This document shows, in pieces, positions 24,429 through 33,189 of a DNA stretch of 33,351 bases (positions within the stretch are counted from its first letter, which is position 1; each line of letters begins with the position of its first letter). The stretch is taken from NCBI GenBank assembly GCA_019308985.1, contig JAFDHB010000020.1, positions 1-33,351 on the forward strand. The letters run 5' to 3'. The translations under genes and the position numbers were made by a program. Source of the stretch: Deltaproteobacteria bacterium. GTDB lineage: Bacteria > Desulfobacterota > DSM-4660 > Desulfatiglandales > HGW-15. The notes beneath the pieces were generated by a model. The model saw only the letters and a list, made by a program, of their open reading frames with translations. It was not told where the DNA came from and did not search any database.

Positions 24429-25290
24429 GACTGCCAAGGCAATTGCAGTACCGGTTTTTCTCTTATTGCTCTCAAGCGGATGCATGAAAATCGCTCTCAG
24501 GATGTCCCCTTCGGTGCTGGAGAATTTCACGGTCAGCATCTTTGAAGAGTGCGACCCGGTATTGGCAGAACAGGCGATACCAGCGAACCTTAAGCTCCTG
24601 GAGGGCTTGCTCAAGAACGATCCCGGGAACAAAAAAATCCTGACCCTCCTTTCCATGGGTTATGCGGGTTACGGTATGCTCTTTGTGGGGGACGAGGCAT
24701 CGAGCAGGGCCTCTCGATTCTATCGAAGGGCACTGAACTTCGGCATGAGAGCCCTAGGGGAGAGCGGTAAGACCTTGATTTCCGTTGATTCAAATGACAG
24801 GGATATCAAGAGGGCGCTTTCGCGGCTGGGCACCCGGGAGTTCGAGGCCCTTTTCTGGTCTACCGTATCCTGGAACGCCTGGATCAGCCTCAATTTAGAC
24901 AAACCAGTAGCTCTGGCCCAATTAGGGCCATCCAGGGCATGCCTTGAAAGGCTCATTGCCATGAATCCTCATTATCTTTACGGGTTTCCCTATGTCTTGA
25001 TGGGCGTCAGTTTGGCCGCCGTCCCAGAGATACTGGGCGGCGACAGCAAAAAGGCAAAAGAATATTTTGAAAGGGCCATTTCCGAAGCAAAGGGGAAGTT
25101 TTTCCTGGCACATTACTACTATGCCAGGTATTACGCAACCCGCGTTCAAGACAAACACCTCTTCTTTAAGCTTATCAGGAGAATACTTCAAGGCGATCCC
25201 TATTCCTTGAAAGACGTCTGCCTGATCAACACGGTTATTCGAAAAAGGGCCATAGGGCTCCAGGAGATGGCTGACGAACTCTTCTTTTAG
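24418..25290 (+). CDS. TRAP transporter-associated TatT-family lipoprotein
   Basis: A 290-residue helical protein that matches the TatT (TRAP-associated T component, Treponema Tp0956-type) family. A lipoprotein signal ends in LLSSGC with the lipidated cysteine at about residue 22, so it should be membrane-anchored in the periplasm. Typical segments are LSMGYAGYGMLFVGDEASSRA (~78-98) and FPYVLMGVSLAAVPEILGGD near the middle, then KAKEYFERAISEAKGKFFLAHYYYA. In Treponema, TatT forms a trimer that binds the TRAP solute-binding protein, with pores proposed for hydrophobic ligands. The start is TTG 24418, 9 nt after AAGGAG; it overlaps the TPR gene by 11 nt. The solute-binding protein follows after 11 nt. 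Confidence 0.83.
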   Translation: MRTRTAKAIAVPVFLLLLSSGCMKIALRMSPSVLENFTVSIFEECDPVLAEQAIPANLKLLEGLLKNDPGNKKILTLLSMGYAGYGMLFVGDEASSRASRFYRRALNFGMRALGESGKTLISVDSNDRDIKRALSRLGTREFEALFWSTVSWNAWISLNLDKPVALAQLGPSRACLERLIAMNPHYLYGFPYVLMGVSLAAVPEILGGDSKKAKEYFERAISEAKGKFFLAHYYYARYYATRVQDKHLFFKLIRRILQGDPYSLKDVCLINTVIRKRAIGLQEMADELFF

Positions 25291-25301
25291 GAGGCGACCT
25301 G

Positions 25302-26321
25302 GTGAAAAAGGCTATCCATATTCCCATATTCATCGTCTGCATCTTCCTTGTTGTGTCTCTGTACCTGACTTGTCCTGTTGAGGGCAAGAATTTTACTATC
25401 AAATTTGCCACAATTGCACCGGAAGGTTCCACCTGGATGAAACACATGCGTCAACTCGAGAGGGAAATCCGAGAAAAAAGTAATGGAAAGTTGAGATTCA
25501 AGATATATGCAGGAGGGATAGCCGGAGACGAGCTTGACGTCCTGAGAAAGATCAGGATCGGCCAGATCCACGCAGCTGCCTTCTCCGGGGTAGGCTTTGG
25601 ACAGATCCTTCCAATGGTGAGGGTATTGGACCTCCCTTTTCTCTTCAGGAGTTATAAGGAAGCGGACCTCGTTCACAGGGAGCTGAGAGGATTCTTCTCA
25701 GAAAAATTCGGAGAAAAGGGATTTGAGCTCATTTCATGGGCAGAGGTCGGAAACGTGCACCTGTTCTCAAAAAACCCTATATACAAGATACATGATCTTT
25801 CCAGGCTCAAGGTATGGACATGGTCAGGAGATCCTTTGTCCAAAGAGACCTTCTTGGCGATGGATGCCAACCCCATCCCCCTGGCCATGACAGACGTGAC
25901 TACCGCCCTTAACACCGGTATGGTGGATACGGTTTACGCCCCTCCCTTGGGTGCCCTGGCCCTTCAGTGGTACAGGTACGTCAGTTACATGACCTCTCTA
26001 CCCCTGGCCCATTCCACTGGTGCAGTCCTCCTATCGGCTAGGACTTCGAACCGCATAAGTCCGGATCTACTGGAATTAATAAGGCGGGAATTTGATCATA
26101 CCATGGTCCTGTTGACATCAGAATTGCGGAAACAGGCAGAGGAAGCCATCGGTCTTATGGAGGCCGGCGGGCTGAAAACTATCCCGGTGCCACAGGGGAA
26201 CGACCTGAAAGATTTTTACTCCATTCATGACAAGGTGGCGAAAAAACTGGTCGGCAAGCTCTATCCCAAGGAACTCCTCGACAGGGTGTATGAAATCCTC
26301 CGCAAGAGCCGGCAACAATAG
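25302..26321 (+). CDS. dctP: TRAP transporter solute-binding protein (DctP/TatP family)
   Basis: A 339-residue periplasmic receptor. A signal peptide covers about residues 1-28, then TIKFATIAPEGSTWMKHMRQLEREI, YAGGIAGDELDVLRKIRIGQIHAA, VLDLPFLFRSYKEAD and a DVTTALNTGMVDTVYAPP segment near the end of the domain, all standard for DctP proteins. In dicarboxylate-binding members the segment after DL..LK usually contains an arginine that holds the ligand carboxylate (K(I/V)R). Here it reads LSRLKVWTWSGDP, without arginine at that place. This agrees with TatT-associated receptors that are thought to bind non-carboxylate or hydrophobic ligands. The start is GTG 25302, preceded by AGGAGG. It lies between TatT and the small permease in one operon. 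Confidence 0.88.
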   Translation: MKKAIHIPIFIVCIFLVVSLYLTCPVEGKNFTIKFATIAPEGSTWMKHMRQLEREIREKSNGKLRFKIYAGGIAGDELDVLRKIRIGQIHAAAFSGVGFGQILPMVRVLDLPFLFRSYKEADLVHRELRGFFSEKFGEKGFELISWAEVGNVHLFSKNPIYKIHDLSRLKVWTWSGDPLSKETFLAMDANPIPLAMTDVTTALNTGMVDTVYAPPLGALALQWYRYVSYMTSLPLAHSTGAVLLSARTSNRISPDLLELIRREFDHTMVLLTSELRKQAEEAIGLMEAGGLKTIPVPQGNDLKDFYSIHDKVAKKLVGKLYPKELLDRVYEILRKSRQQ

Positions 26322-26330
26322 GGACCCCTC

Positions 26331-26858
26331 TTGGATAAGCTCAGAAAAATAGAAAAGCTCATAGCTGGTCTCGAGAGGATATTCATCATTCTCCTTCTGG
26401 GGGCGATGGTAACCTTTTCCTTCCTCCAGGTCGTCCTCAGGACGCTCTTGACACGGCTCGATCTACACTGGGCCAGTATGCTGATGACCCGCGTGGACTG
26501 GATGGACCCCTTCTCCAGGCTGCTCGTCCTGTGGCTGACCTTCTTGGGTGCATCCCTCGTCACAGGAGAGGACAGGCACATAAGGATCGACATCATGTCC
26601 TCGATCCTGCCTCCCAAGTGGTCGCCTTTGCGGCGGCTTATCCTTTCTTTGGCATGCATGGTAGTTCTGACCATTATGGTGAAATCCTCTATAGGGTACC
26701 TGCTCTCTGAAATGCAGTACAGTTCTGAAATGTTCCTTTCTTTGCCCACCTGGGTGGGTCAGTTGATATTGCCTCTTGGATTTTCCCTCCTGCTTTTCAA
26801 GTTTTTGCTCCAGGGGCTGGAGCAGTTGGTAATGCTGCTGAGGGGGCCTGAAAAATGA
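26331..26858 (+). CDS. dctQ: TRAP transporter small permease (DctQ)
   Basis: A 175-residue inner-membrane protein with four predicted transmembrane segments: ~18-37 (IFIILLLGAMVTFSFLQVV), ~62-78, ~97-115 and ~133-160. The conserved DctQ stretch WLTFLGASLVTGEDRHIRID is present. It pairs with DctM to form the ion-coupled (Na+ or H+) pore. The start is TTG 26331 with a weak TAGGGA-like ribosome-binding site, 9 nt after the dctP stop. The last bases overlap dctM as ATGA. The loop between the first two segments (RLDLHWASMLMTRVDWMDPF) is longer than in many DctQ proteins. Confidence 0.9.
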   Translation: MDKLRKIEKLIAGLERIFIILLLGAMVTFSFLQVVLRTLLTRLDLHWASMLMTRVDWMDPFSRLLVLWLTFLGASLVTGEDRHIRIDIMSSILPPKWSPLRRLILSLACMVVLTIMVKSSIGYLLSEMQYSSEMFLSLPTWVGQLILPLGFSLLLFKFLLQGLEQLVMLLRGPEK

Positions 26859-28129
26859 TTCTCTTCCTTTGCCTCCTTTTAATAGCTTTGATCCTGATGG
26901 GAATGCCCATATTTGCAGGCATAATGGGTGCAGCCATGCTGGGACTTCATGTCAGCGGGGTCGACTTTTCAGCCATAGACATCGAGATATTCCGGCTCGC
27001 CAACGCCCCGGTCCTGCTCGCCATACCTCTTTTTACATTTTCAGGATACCTTTTGAGCGAGGGCCAAACGTCAGAACGCCTCGTGAGGTTCTCCAGGAGT
27101 CTCTTCGGCTGGATTCCCGGGGGGCTCGGCGTGGTGGCGCTGGTATCCTGTTCCTGCTTTACTGCAATAACCGGAGCGACGGGAATTACTATTATTGCGT
27201 TGGGTGGCCTCCTCTTTCCCGCGCTGGTAGCCGAGAAATACAAAGAGGACTTCTCCTTGGGGCTGATTACCACTTCCGGCAGCCTGGGACTCCATTTTCC
27301 CCCAAGCCTCCCCATCATTCTCTATGGCTTTGTCTCCGGGGCGAGCATCGAAAGCCTCTTTGTGGCTGGGATAATTCCCGGGGTCTTGATGGTGGGCATA
27401 TTATGCGCATTTTCAATTATCATGGGCAAGAGATGGAAACTCGATAGACCGCCATTTTCACTAAAAGCCTTTTTCCTTGCCCTGAGGAGTGCAGCATGGG
27501 AGCTGCCCATCCCCCTGATGATCGTGATCGGAATATATTCGGGTTTCTCCACCGCCACGGAAGCAGCGGCCTTGACTGTTGTCTACGTGCTTTTCATCAA
27601 GGTCGTCATATTTCGAGAACTCGGGCTGGTTCGGGATGTTCCCAGGGTAATGGTCGAGAGCACAAAGATGGTGGGCGCCATAATGATAATCCTTGGTTCA
27701 GCGCTAGGCTTCACCAACTATTTGGTGGATGCCTTTGTTCCGATGAGATTGCTGGAATGGCTCCAGGGCCTGGTTCAAAGCAAGATCGGTTTCCTTTTGG
27801 TGCTGAATTTCTTCCTCATCCTGGTGGGCTGTATGATGGACATTTTCAGTGCCATACTGATCGTTGTTCCGTTGATAATGCCCCTGGCGGAAAAATTCGG
27901 CATTGACCCTATTCACCTCGGCATCATCTTCCTCGCCAACCTCGGGATCGGGTATAATACCCCTCCTATCGGTCTTAACCTGTTCATTGCGAGTTCCAGG
28001 TTTAATCGCCCCATTATGCAACTATATAAGGCTACCCTTCCCTTCCTCCTCCTATTGCTGGTCACCCTTTTCATGATCACCTACTGGCCTGCCCTGAGCC
28101 TCTTCCTCCCCAGATTTTTGGGGGGATAA
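26855..28129 (+). CDS. dctM: TRAP transporter large permease (DctM)
   Basis: A 424-residue inner-membrane protein, full length for DctM, with about 12-13 hydrophobic segments. Family motifs include GMPIFAGIMGAAM, NAPVLLAIPLFTFSGYLLSEG, GATGITIIALGGLLFPALV, GSLGLHFPPSLPIILYGFVSG, STATEAAALTVVYVL and GIIFLANLGIGYNTPPIGLNLF. It carries the main substrate channel of the transporter and is driven by an ion gradient rather than ATP. Translation is coupled to dctQ by the ATGA overlap. It is the last gene of the TRAP cluster. Convergent lgt follows after a 127-nt spacer. Confidence 0.93.
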   Translation: MILFLCLLLIALILMGMPIFAGIMGAAMLGLHVSGVDFSAIDIEIFRLANAPVLLAIPLFTFSGYLLSEGQTSERLVRFSRSLFGWIPGGLGVVALVSCSCFTAITGATGITIIALGGLLFPALVAEKYKEDFSLGLITTSGSLGLHFPPSLPIILYGFVSGASIESLFVAGIIPGVLMVGILCAFSIIMGKRWKLDRPPFSLKAFFLALRSAAWELPIPLMIVIGIYSGFSTATEAAALTVVYVLFIKVVIFRELGLVRDVPRVMVESTKMVGAIMIILGSALGFTNYLVDAFVPMRLLEWLQGLVQSKIGFLLVLNFFLILVGCMMDIFSAILIVVPLIMPLAEKFGIDPIHLGIIFLANLGIGYNTPPIGLNLFIASSRFNRPIMQLYKATLPFLLLLLVTLFMITYWPALSLFLPRFLGG

Positions 28130-28194
28130 GGGATCAGGCCGGATCAGATAGGATGTCTTTTTCCACACGGCCTTCCCTGCCAAGCAATACCGGA

Positions 28195-28225
28195 GCTGCC
28201 CGAGCGGCTGCAGCCTTTAATTTTA
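28195..28225 (+). terminator. Weak hairpin at the dctM/lgt junction
   Basis: GCTGC (28195-28199) can pair with GCAGC (28210-28214) around a 10-nt loop, followed by CTTTAATTTT. The stem is short; it is the only terminator-like structure between the two convergent genes. Confidence 0.3.
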
Positions 28226-28256
28226 GCAGCACGACACCTATCTTTTCATCCTCTTC

Positions 28257-29060
28257 CTAGTTGTTTTTTGAATACTCGGGTGATTTTGGAAGTAAGCGCC
28301 AGAGGACTATGGCCGCAACGACCATCGCTGAACAGAGAACTTGACCCATGGTCATAAACCCGAAGATGAAACCGATCTGGGGATCGGGCTCTCTGAAGAA
28401 TTCCACGAAAAAGCGCACAAAGCCATAGCCTCCAATGAAAAAGCAAATCATGGATCCAGGCCGGAAAGGGAGGTCTTTCAGCCGCCACAGGACAAGGAAC
28501 AGGAGGACTCCCTCCAGTGCCGCCTCGTATAGCTGTGAAGGATGGCGTGCTACAGGTCCACCATTGGGAAAAAGCATGGCCCACGGCACTGAACTGGGTC
28601 GGCCGAACAGTTCTCCGTTGATGAAGTTGCCTAACCTTCCCAGGAAAAGCCCGATCGGCGCCGTAACAATGACTATATCCCCCACATCCCAAAAGGGTAA
28701 TCCCTTTTTGCGGCAAAAGAGGAGACCGGCGAGCATGGTCCCGACCAGCCCCCCATGAAATGACATGCCCCCGTGCCACAAGGCTATGATTTCAAGCGGG
28801 TTCTTGATATAGATCCCGTAATTGGGAAACTGGTAGAAAAGGATGTATCCGAGACGTGCCCCTAGGATCATGCCTATGACCAAGAACAGGAAAAGGTCCT
28901 GCAAGAGGCTGCCCTGGAGCCCAAGTTGCTTGGCCCTTTTTTGGCGTCTTATGAGAAAATAGGAAGCAACAAATCCCGCAAGGTACATGAGCCCATACCA
29001 GCGCACCCTGAGAGGGCCTATTCTCACAATATCAGGACCAATATTTGGGAAGGGCAACAA
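28257..29060 (-). CDS. lgt: Prolipoprotein diacylglyceryl transferase
   Basis: A 267-residue inner-membrane enzyme that transfers diacylglycerol from phosphatidylglycerol to the lipobox cysteine of prelipoproteins; the TatT lipoprotein in this window is a candidate client. Family motifs are RWYGLMYLAGF, ALWHGGMSFHGGLVG (with the catalytic-site histidine), GLFLGRLGNFINGELFGR and ARHPSQLYEA, all in the normal order. I choose TTG 29060 (giving MLPFPNIGPDIV), which matches the usual Lgt N-terminus and has AGGAGG on the minus strand, though 12 nt away. A GTG at 29108 is in frame but has no ribosome-binding site and would add 16 polar residues before the first membrane helix. Confidence 0.93.
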   Translation of the reverse strand: MLPFPNIGPDIVRIGPLRVRWYGLMYLAGFVASYFLIRRQKRAKQLGLQGSLLQDLFLFLVIGMILGARLGYILFYQFPNYGIYIKNPLEIIALWHGGMSFHGGLVGTMLAGLLFCRKKGLPFWDVGDIVIVTAPIGLFLGRLGNFINGELFGRPSSVPWAMLFPNGGPVARHPSQLYEAALEGVLLFLVLWRLKDLPFRPGSMICFFIGGYGFVRFFVEFFREPDPQIGFIFGFMTMGQVLCSAMVVAAIVLWRLLPKSPEYSKNN

Positions 29061-29198
29061 GGTAAACCAGCTCCTCCTGTCTTTGAAGTTGCTTTTCCTG
29101 TTTTTCACAATTAGATAATTTCAAGAAATAATCAAGCAGAAACAGGCGATGAACCAACATAAGTTCCCAGGAAAAACTGTGGTAATCGAAATGGTGGG

Positions 29199-29226
29199 TT
29201 GAATTTTTGCGCCCTATCCTTATAAT
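29199..29226 (+). promoter_or_regulatory. Sigma70 promoter for fmdB
   Basis: TTGAAT (29199-29204) and a perfect TATAAT (29221-29226) are 16 nt apart, about 100 nt upstream of the fmdB start. The rest of the lgt-fmdB divergent spacer shows no gene. Confidence 0.6.
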
Positions 29227-29328
29227 ATGAATCGGAGTCAAAAGGCCTAATTGATCAGTCTCACGCCAGGAAGGTGGTTTTTTGGCTCTGAAAAAACAGA
29301 TACTTGCGTCATCAAAGGAGCAGTCATC

Positions 29329-29526
29329 ATGCCGATCTACGAATACAAGTGCAATAAATGTGAACAGGTATTTGAAGAGCTGGTTTTTTCCTCGGACCCG
29401 GATGAGAGGCCTGAGTGTCCCTCCTGTGGTGAAAAGGATACATCGAAACTTATGTCAACGTTTTCATGCGGCTCAGACAGCGAGCTGACATCATCCTGCT
29501 CATCTCCCACCGGCGGCTTCTCCTGA
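29329..29526 (+). CDS. FmdB-family zinc ribbon protein
   Basis: A 65-residue protein starting MPIYEYKCNKCEQVFEEL, the hallmark of the FmdB (CxxC_CxxC_SSSS) family. Two CX2C pairs (CNKC and CPSC) form a zinc ribbon, and a Ser-rich tail follows. The molecular role is unsettled; the name comes from a regulator proposed for formamidase in Methylophilus. ATG 29329 is 8 nt after AAAGGAG; an in-frame upstream reading to 29251 has no support. A probable promoter lies about 100 nt upstream, and a tiny membrane peptide gene follows 52 nt downstream. Confidence 0.9.
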   Translation: MPIYEYKCNKCEQVFEELVFSSDPDERPECPSCGEKDTSKLMSTFSCGSDSELTSSCSSPTGGFS

Positions 29527-29578
29527 GGCTGATGCCTTTGCAGCCGGGTGCTGCACATATTTCCGAAAGGAGCTCATA

Positions 29579-29665
29579 ATGAGCATAATATGGCTTCTCC
29601 TCGTTATTGGGATCTGGATCTTTCTTCAGGCCTACCTTCTGCCCAAACTGGGGATCTCTACCTGA
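29579..29665 (+). CDS. 28-residue single-pass membrane peptide
   Basis: A 28-codon gene with a strong Shine-Dalgarno AAAGGAG at 29566-29572, 6 nt before the ATG. The product starts MSIIWLLLVIGIWIFLQAY, has one hydrophobic span over residues ~2-22, then LLPKLGIST. The short C-terminal tail with PKLG is reminiscent of small unnamed proteins that I recall after fmdB in Deltaproteobacteria, but this is a recollection, not a search. No known function. Codon start, ribosome-binding site and composition support it as real despite its size. Confidence 0.6.
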   Translation: MSIIWLLLVIGIWIFLQAYLLPKLGIST

Positions 29666-29784
29666 ATGAGGGAAAGTTGCCGGGCCGGCGACGCTAAGAA
29701 AGATCAAGAATAGGCTGAATTTTGGGTCCAGCCCGGAAAGGATCAGGCCCGCACCCCGTGGCGGAACAACATATTTTGGGATCC

Positions 29785-31704
29785 TCACTTCTTGTCCAGG
29801 ATTTCTCTCACCCTTCGTGCCAGCACATGCGGGCTAAAGGGTTTTTGGATAAACTCTATCTCTCCAACGCTTATCTCGTGGCGCGACAGGATGTCCCGGG
29901 GATACCCAGACATGAATACTACTTTTAGGTCAGGCCTTTCAAATTTCAGTTTCTCTGCCAACTCTTTTCCGTTCATGCCCCTCATCACGACATCCGTCAA
30001 CAGGATATGGATGTCTCTTACGCTCTCACTGACTCTTGCGGCCTCCTGGTAATCTTTCGCCCCCAGGGCCCTGAACCCGTATTTTCTGAGGGCCTTAACC
30101 GTCATACTCCGCATCAAATCATCGTCTTCCACCACAAGCACGGTTTCAAACCCCATGGCTCCAGGGGGGAGGTTATCTCCATCCTTCTCCGCCTCTCTTT
30201 CCTTATCCACCTCGGACTTAGGGAAAAAGATCTCCACGTTGGTCCCTTTGCCAGGTTCGCTGCGGACCCGAATAAATCCTTTGTTTTGCTTAATGATACC
30301 AAAGACCGTAGACAACCCGAGGCCTGAGCCCGTGTCCTTCCCTTTTGTGCTGAAGAAGGGCTCAAAGATCCTCGACTGGGTCTCCTTGTCCATGCCCTTG
30401 CCCGTGTCCCTGACGGAGACCATAACGAAAGATCCCGTCTCCCGTTCAATACCTCCCTCCTCTAAGGATCTTGCTTCATGCTCCACGTTTGCCGTCTGGA
30501 TTGTCAGCCTTCCGCCTTTGGGCATTGCTTCCCTGGAATTGACCACTAGATTCATAATCACCTGCTCGACCTGCTTTGGGTCTGCAAATACGTTCCAGAG
30601 ACCGGGCTCAAGGATGGTCTCCAGTTCAATGTCTTCTCCTATCAGTCTCCTGAGCATCTTTTCCATCTCTTCTACAAGTTTGTTGATGTCCAGGACCCTT
30701 GGCTGGCCAATCTCCTTGCGGCTAAAGGCGAGGAGACGGCGGGTCAAGTCTGCGGCCTTCTCTCCGGCCCTCTGGATCTCTTCCAGTTCTTCGTAGATGG
30801 GTGTATCCTTGTCGACCTCCATCATGGCGAGCTGGGCATTGCCCATGATGGAGGTCAGGAGGTTATTGAAGTCGTGTGCGATACCCCCGGCCAACAAACC
30901 CACCGCCTCCATCTTCTGGGACTGTCGCAATTGCTCTTCAAGGCGATTTCGCTCTGTCATATCAAAGCCCGAGCTCAAAGTGCCGACTATACGCCCGTTT
31001 TTGTCTCTTATCAGGCTGTTGTGCCAGGCTATGGTCCTTTCCTCCCCTTGCCTGGCCAGGATCCGGTTTTCGCAATACTGGAGTGCTTCAATCTTTCCTC
31101 CTATTATTTCTGAGAAAACTGCTCTTACCTTTTTTCGATCCTCGGGCCGAAGGAAAGTTTCAAACCAATCCTTACCCAGTATCTCCTTTTCATCATATCC
31201 AAGTATCCGGGAAGCAGTCTTGTTGACAAGCGTCACTTTGCCTTCCCTATCCAGGGCGACGAACATGGTTCCCGCAATATCCAGGTATTGCTGGGCCTTG
31301 TCCCTTTCTGCCTTCAGGGCGCTTTCCACATCCTTGTAAACCGTGATGTCAGTCAGCGTAACTATGCCGATCTTCTCTCCCATCCGGTCTCGGGATACGT
31401 GAGCAACAGCCTTGAACACACGCCATTCCCCCCTCTTGTTCCCGACATTGCATTCCAGTTGAATGATGGACTGATCTCCTCTCATGGCGGTTTCAAAGGC
31501 CTTGTTCACCTTACCAATGTCTTCGGGATGGACATAATCAAGAACCTTGGCTTGAGTCAGTTCGTCCTGGTCGTAGCCAAGTATACGTTCAATGGACGGA
31601 CTTACATACCTTATCGTCCCGTCGAGCTCTACGACCATGATTATATCGTTGATGTTCTCTATCAAGGATCGAAAGTAATGTTCCTCTGTGAGAAGAAAAC
31701 TCAT
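29785..31704 (-). CDS. Hybrid sensor histidine kinase (PAS-PAS-HisKA-HATPase-REC)
   Basis: A 639-residue cytoplasmic signalling protein with no transmembrane segment. PAS 1 spans ~8-125 (GTIRYVSPSIERILGY), PAS 2 ~135-255 (GKVTLVNKTASRILGYDEKE), and HisKA has the phospho-accepting histidine at about 277 in GGIAHDFNNLL. The HATPase domain has NLVVNSREAMP, DTGKGMD and GSGLGLSTVFGI. The C-terminal receiver has VLVVEDDDLMR, LLTDVVMRGMNG and the lysine in QKPFS. All catalytic motifs are intact. ATG 31704 is favoured: a GGGGG-type ribosome-binding sequence lies about 10 nt upstream, while the alternative TTG 31755 has only AAAGG 15 nt away. No transcriptional output domain is fused, and no regulator gene is beside it, so the target is unknown. 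Confidence 0.9.
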   Translation of the reverse strand: MSFLLTEEHYFRSLIENINDIIMVVELDGTIRYVSPSIERILGYDQDELTQAKVLDYVHPEDIGKVNKAFETAMRGDQSIIQLECNVGNKRGEWRVFKAVAHVSRDRMGEKIGIVTLTDITVYKDVESALKAERDKAQQYLDIAGTMFVALDREGKVTLVNKTASRILGYDEKEILGKDWFETFLRPEDRKKVRAVFSEIIGGKIEALQYCENRILARQGEERTIAWHNSLIRDKNGRIVGTLSSGFDMTERNRLEEQLRQSQKMEAVGLLAGGIAHDFNNLLTSIMGNAQLAMMEVDKDTPIYEELEEIQRAGEKAADLTRRLLAFSRKEIGQPRVLDINKLVEEMEKMLRRLIGEDIELETILEPGLWNVFADPKQVEQVIMNLVVNSREAMPKGGRLTIQTANVEHEARSLEEGGIERETGSFVMVSVRDTGKGMDKETQSRIFEPFFSTKGKDTGSGLGLSTVFGIIKQNKGFIRVRSEPGKGTNVEIFFPKSEVDKEREAEKDGDNLPPGAMGFETVLVVEDDDLMRSMTVKALRKYGFRALGAKDYQEAARVSESVRDIHILLTDVVMRGMNGKELAEKLKFERPDLKVVFMSGYPRDILSRHEISVGEIEFIQKPFSPHVLARRVREILDKK

Positions 31705-31766
31705 CCTGCCTGAGCCCCCTTTCTTTTTTCTCACATGTCCATTGTTTCCCGCCAAGACGTTCTGGA

Positions 31767-32939
31767 CTAACCTTTCCCCCTATTCAGCCGGAAGTACTTT
31801 TTCGGGACGTAAACATAGCCTTCCATTAGTCGCCGTGCCGTCCGCCAGATGATGGCCTCACGGTACTCGTAAGTCTTTCCCTCTCTTTCAACCCTTGCTC
31901 CCACGGGAATAATCCCCCCAGGATGCCCAATCTTGATTTCGTCTTCCTGACCTGTATCTTTGTCCAGTACCGTATTGACTATAGTTCCTTGGATCCTTGC
32001 AGCCCCTGCGGTGCAGATGGCCCCGGTAACCGCATAGGCCGTGTGCAGGGTCCCCATGGTCATGATACGTGCCACCAAGTCGATATCCCCCTTGTGGATC
32101 GCCAGGCCCGTCAAGGCCACGTAGTCCTGAGCCGGGCTTACAAAGGCAACCTTTGGCACATCCTGGCTGGTTCGAGTCGCCTCTTGGGGAGAGGACACGA
32201 GACCCAACATAACCGCGCCCATGCCGCGAACATATTCCAGGCTTTCTCTTATCTCCGGGCTGGGGTCTATCTCTTGGATCTCTGTGCCTGTTAGACCCAA
32301 ATCTTCTGCCCGGAGAAAGACGACCGGATTCGCAGCATCTACAATAGACACTTGTATCCTTCCCAGCTTGGGGATCTCAATCGTGTCGGTCACGTTACCG
32401 GTGGGCAGGAGTTTTCCGCTTACCGACCCTGCTGGGTCAATAAAGCGGAGAGTGATTCTGCCGCCCGTACCGGGAACCCCATCAATGGCATAGTCCCCTT
32501 CCTCCTCATAAAGACCGTCCCGGACCGGTACTTCCGCGATAATCAGTTTCTTGGTATTCACCTGGTAGATCTTTACAGTTGTAATGGGCTCTTCCGCCCT
32601 GACAATACCTTCATCAACTGCAAAGGGACCAACGGCAGAGGAGATGTTTCCACAGTTGCCCCTGTAGCCTATGATAGGCTTGTCGATTGAAACCTGCCCG
32701 AAGTTGTAGTCAACGTCATAATCAGATTCCCTGGACGGGCTTATGATGGCCAGCTTGCTGGTCGTGGAAACACCCCCACCCATTCCGTCAATCTGGCGGC
32801 GATTCGGGTCCGGGCTCCCGTAAGCGGCCAATATGACCCTGTCCCTGACCTCTGGATCCTTAGGAAGGTGGTTCTCGTGGAAAAACAGGGCCTTGCTGGT
32901 GCCACCACGCATAAATACGGCCGGTATCCTCACCTGCAT
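31767..32939 (-). CDS. PrpF-family isomerase (aconitate/methylaconitate isomerase-like)
   Basis: A 390-residue protein of the PrpF family, which has the diaminopimelate-epimerase fold and isomerises double bonds in acids such as 2-methylaconitate, trans-aconitate or 4-oxalomesaconate. The N-terminus MQVRIPAVFMRGGTSKALFF is the family signature. STTSKLAII provides the catalytic-type lysine and GNCGNISSAVGPFAV the active-site cysteine. The start is ATG 32939, 7-8 nt after GAGGAG; an in-frame start at 32984 would add 15 unsupported residues. A TTGACA-like box lies on the minus strand at 33045-33040, but its -10 is poor. The neighbouring partial gene at 33324 starts with a signal-peptide-like N-terminus and could be a substrate receptor, but this is a guess. 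Confidence 0.87.
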   Translation of the reverse strand: MQVRIPAVFMRGGTSKALFFHENHLPKDPEVRDRVILAAYGSPDPNRRQIDGMGGGVSTTSKLAIISPSRESDYDVDYNFGQVSIDKPIIGYRGNCGNISSAVGPFAVDEGIVRAEEPITTVKIYQVNTKKLIIAEVPVRDGLYEEEGDYAIDGVPGTGGRITLRFIDPAGSVSGKLLPTGNVTDTIEIPKLGRIQVSIVDAANPVVFLRAEDLGLTGTEIQEIDPSPEIRESLEYVRGMGAVMLGLVSSPQEATRTSQDVPKVAFVSPAQDYVALTGLAIHKGDIDLVARIMTMGTLHTAYAVTGAICTAGAARIQGTIVNTVLDKDTGQEDEIKIGHPGGIIPVGARVEREGKTYEYREAIIWRTARRLMEGYVYVPKKYFRLNRGKG

Positions 32940-33189
32940 CTGCCTTCTCCTCGTGGGAAGCTTCTGGTAAGCGCCGACAGCCACTTTCTTGGTGCTTCGA
33001 TCCGCAATTACGACGGCGTATTTTTCCCATGAGAATCCTTGTCAATGCTCGCTCGGCACTAAGTCTTGAGTAGATATCCTAGCGTATTTATGAATCGAGG
33101 CACATACAGGACTGTTGGTTCAGTACCCTTATACTACCTCATAATAGTAGTCCCAAACGCAGGTGAGTGTCAACCGCCCATTGAAGGGT

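Noticed and set aside
26869..27447. 192-codon open frame inside dctM
   Set aside because: It is an alternate-frame shadow of a gene with full DctM motifs.
28190..28212. Sequence resembling the D-arm of a serine/leucine tRNA (GCCCGAGCGGCTG)
   Set aside because: No anticodon arm, T arm or acceptor stem follows, so it is not a tRNA; at most a chance match or a remnant.
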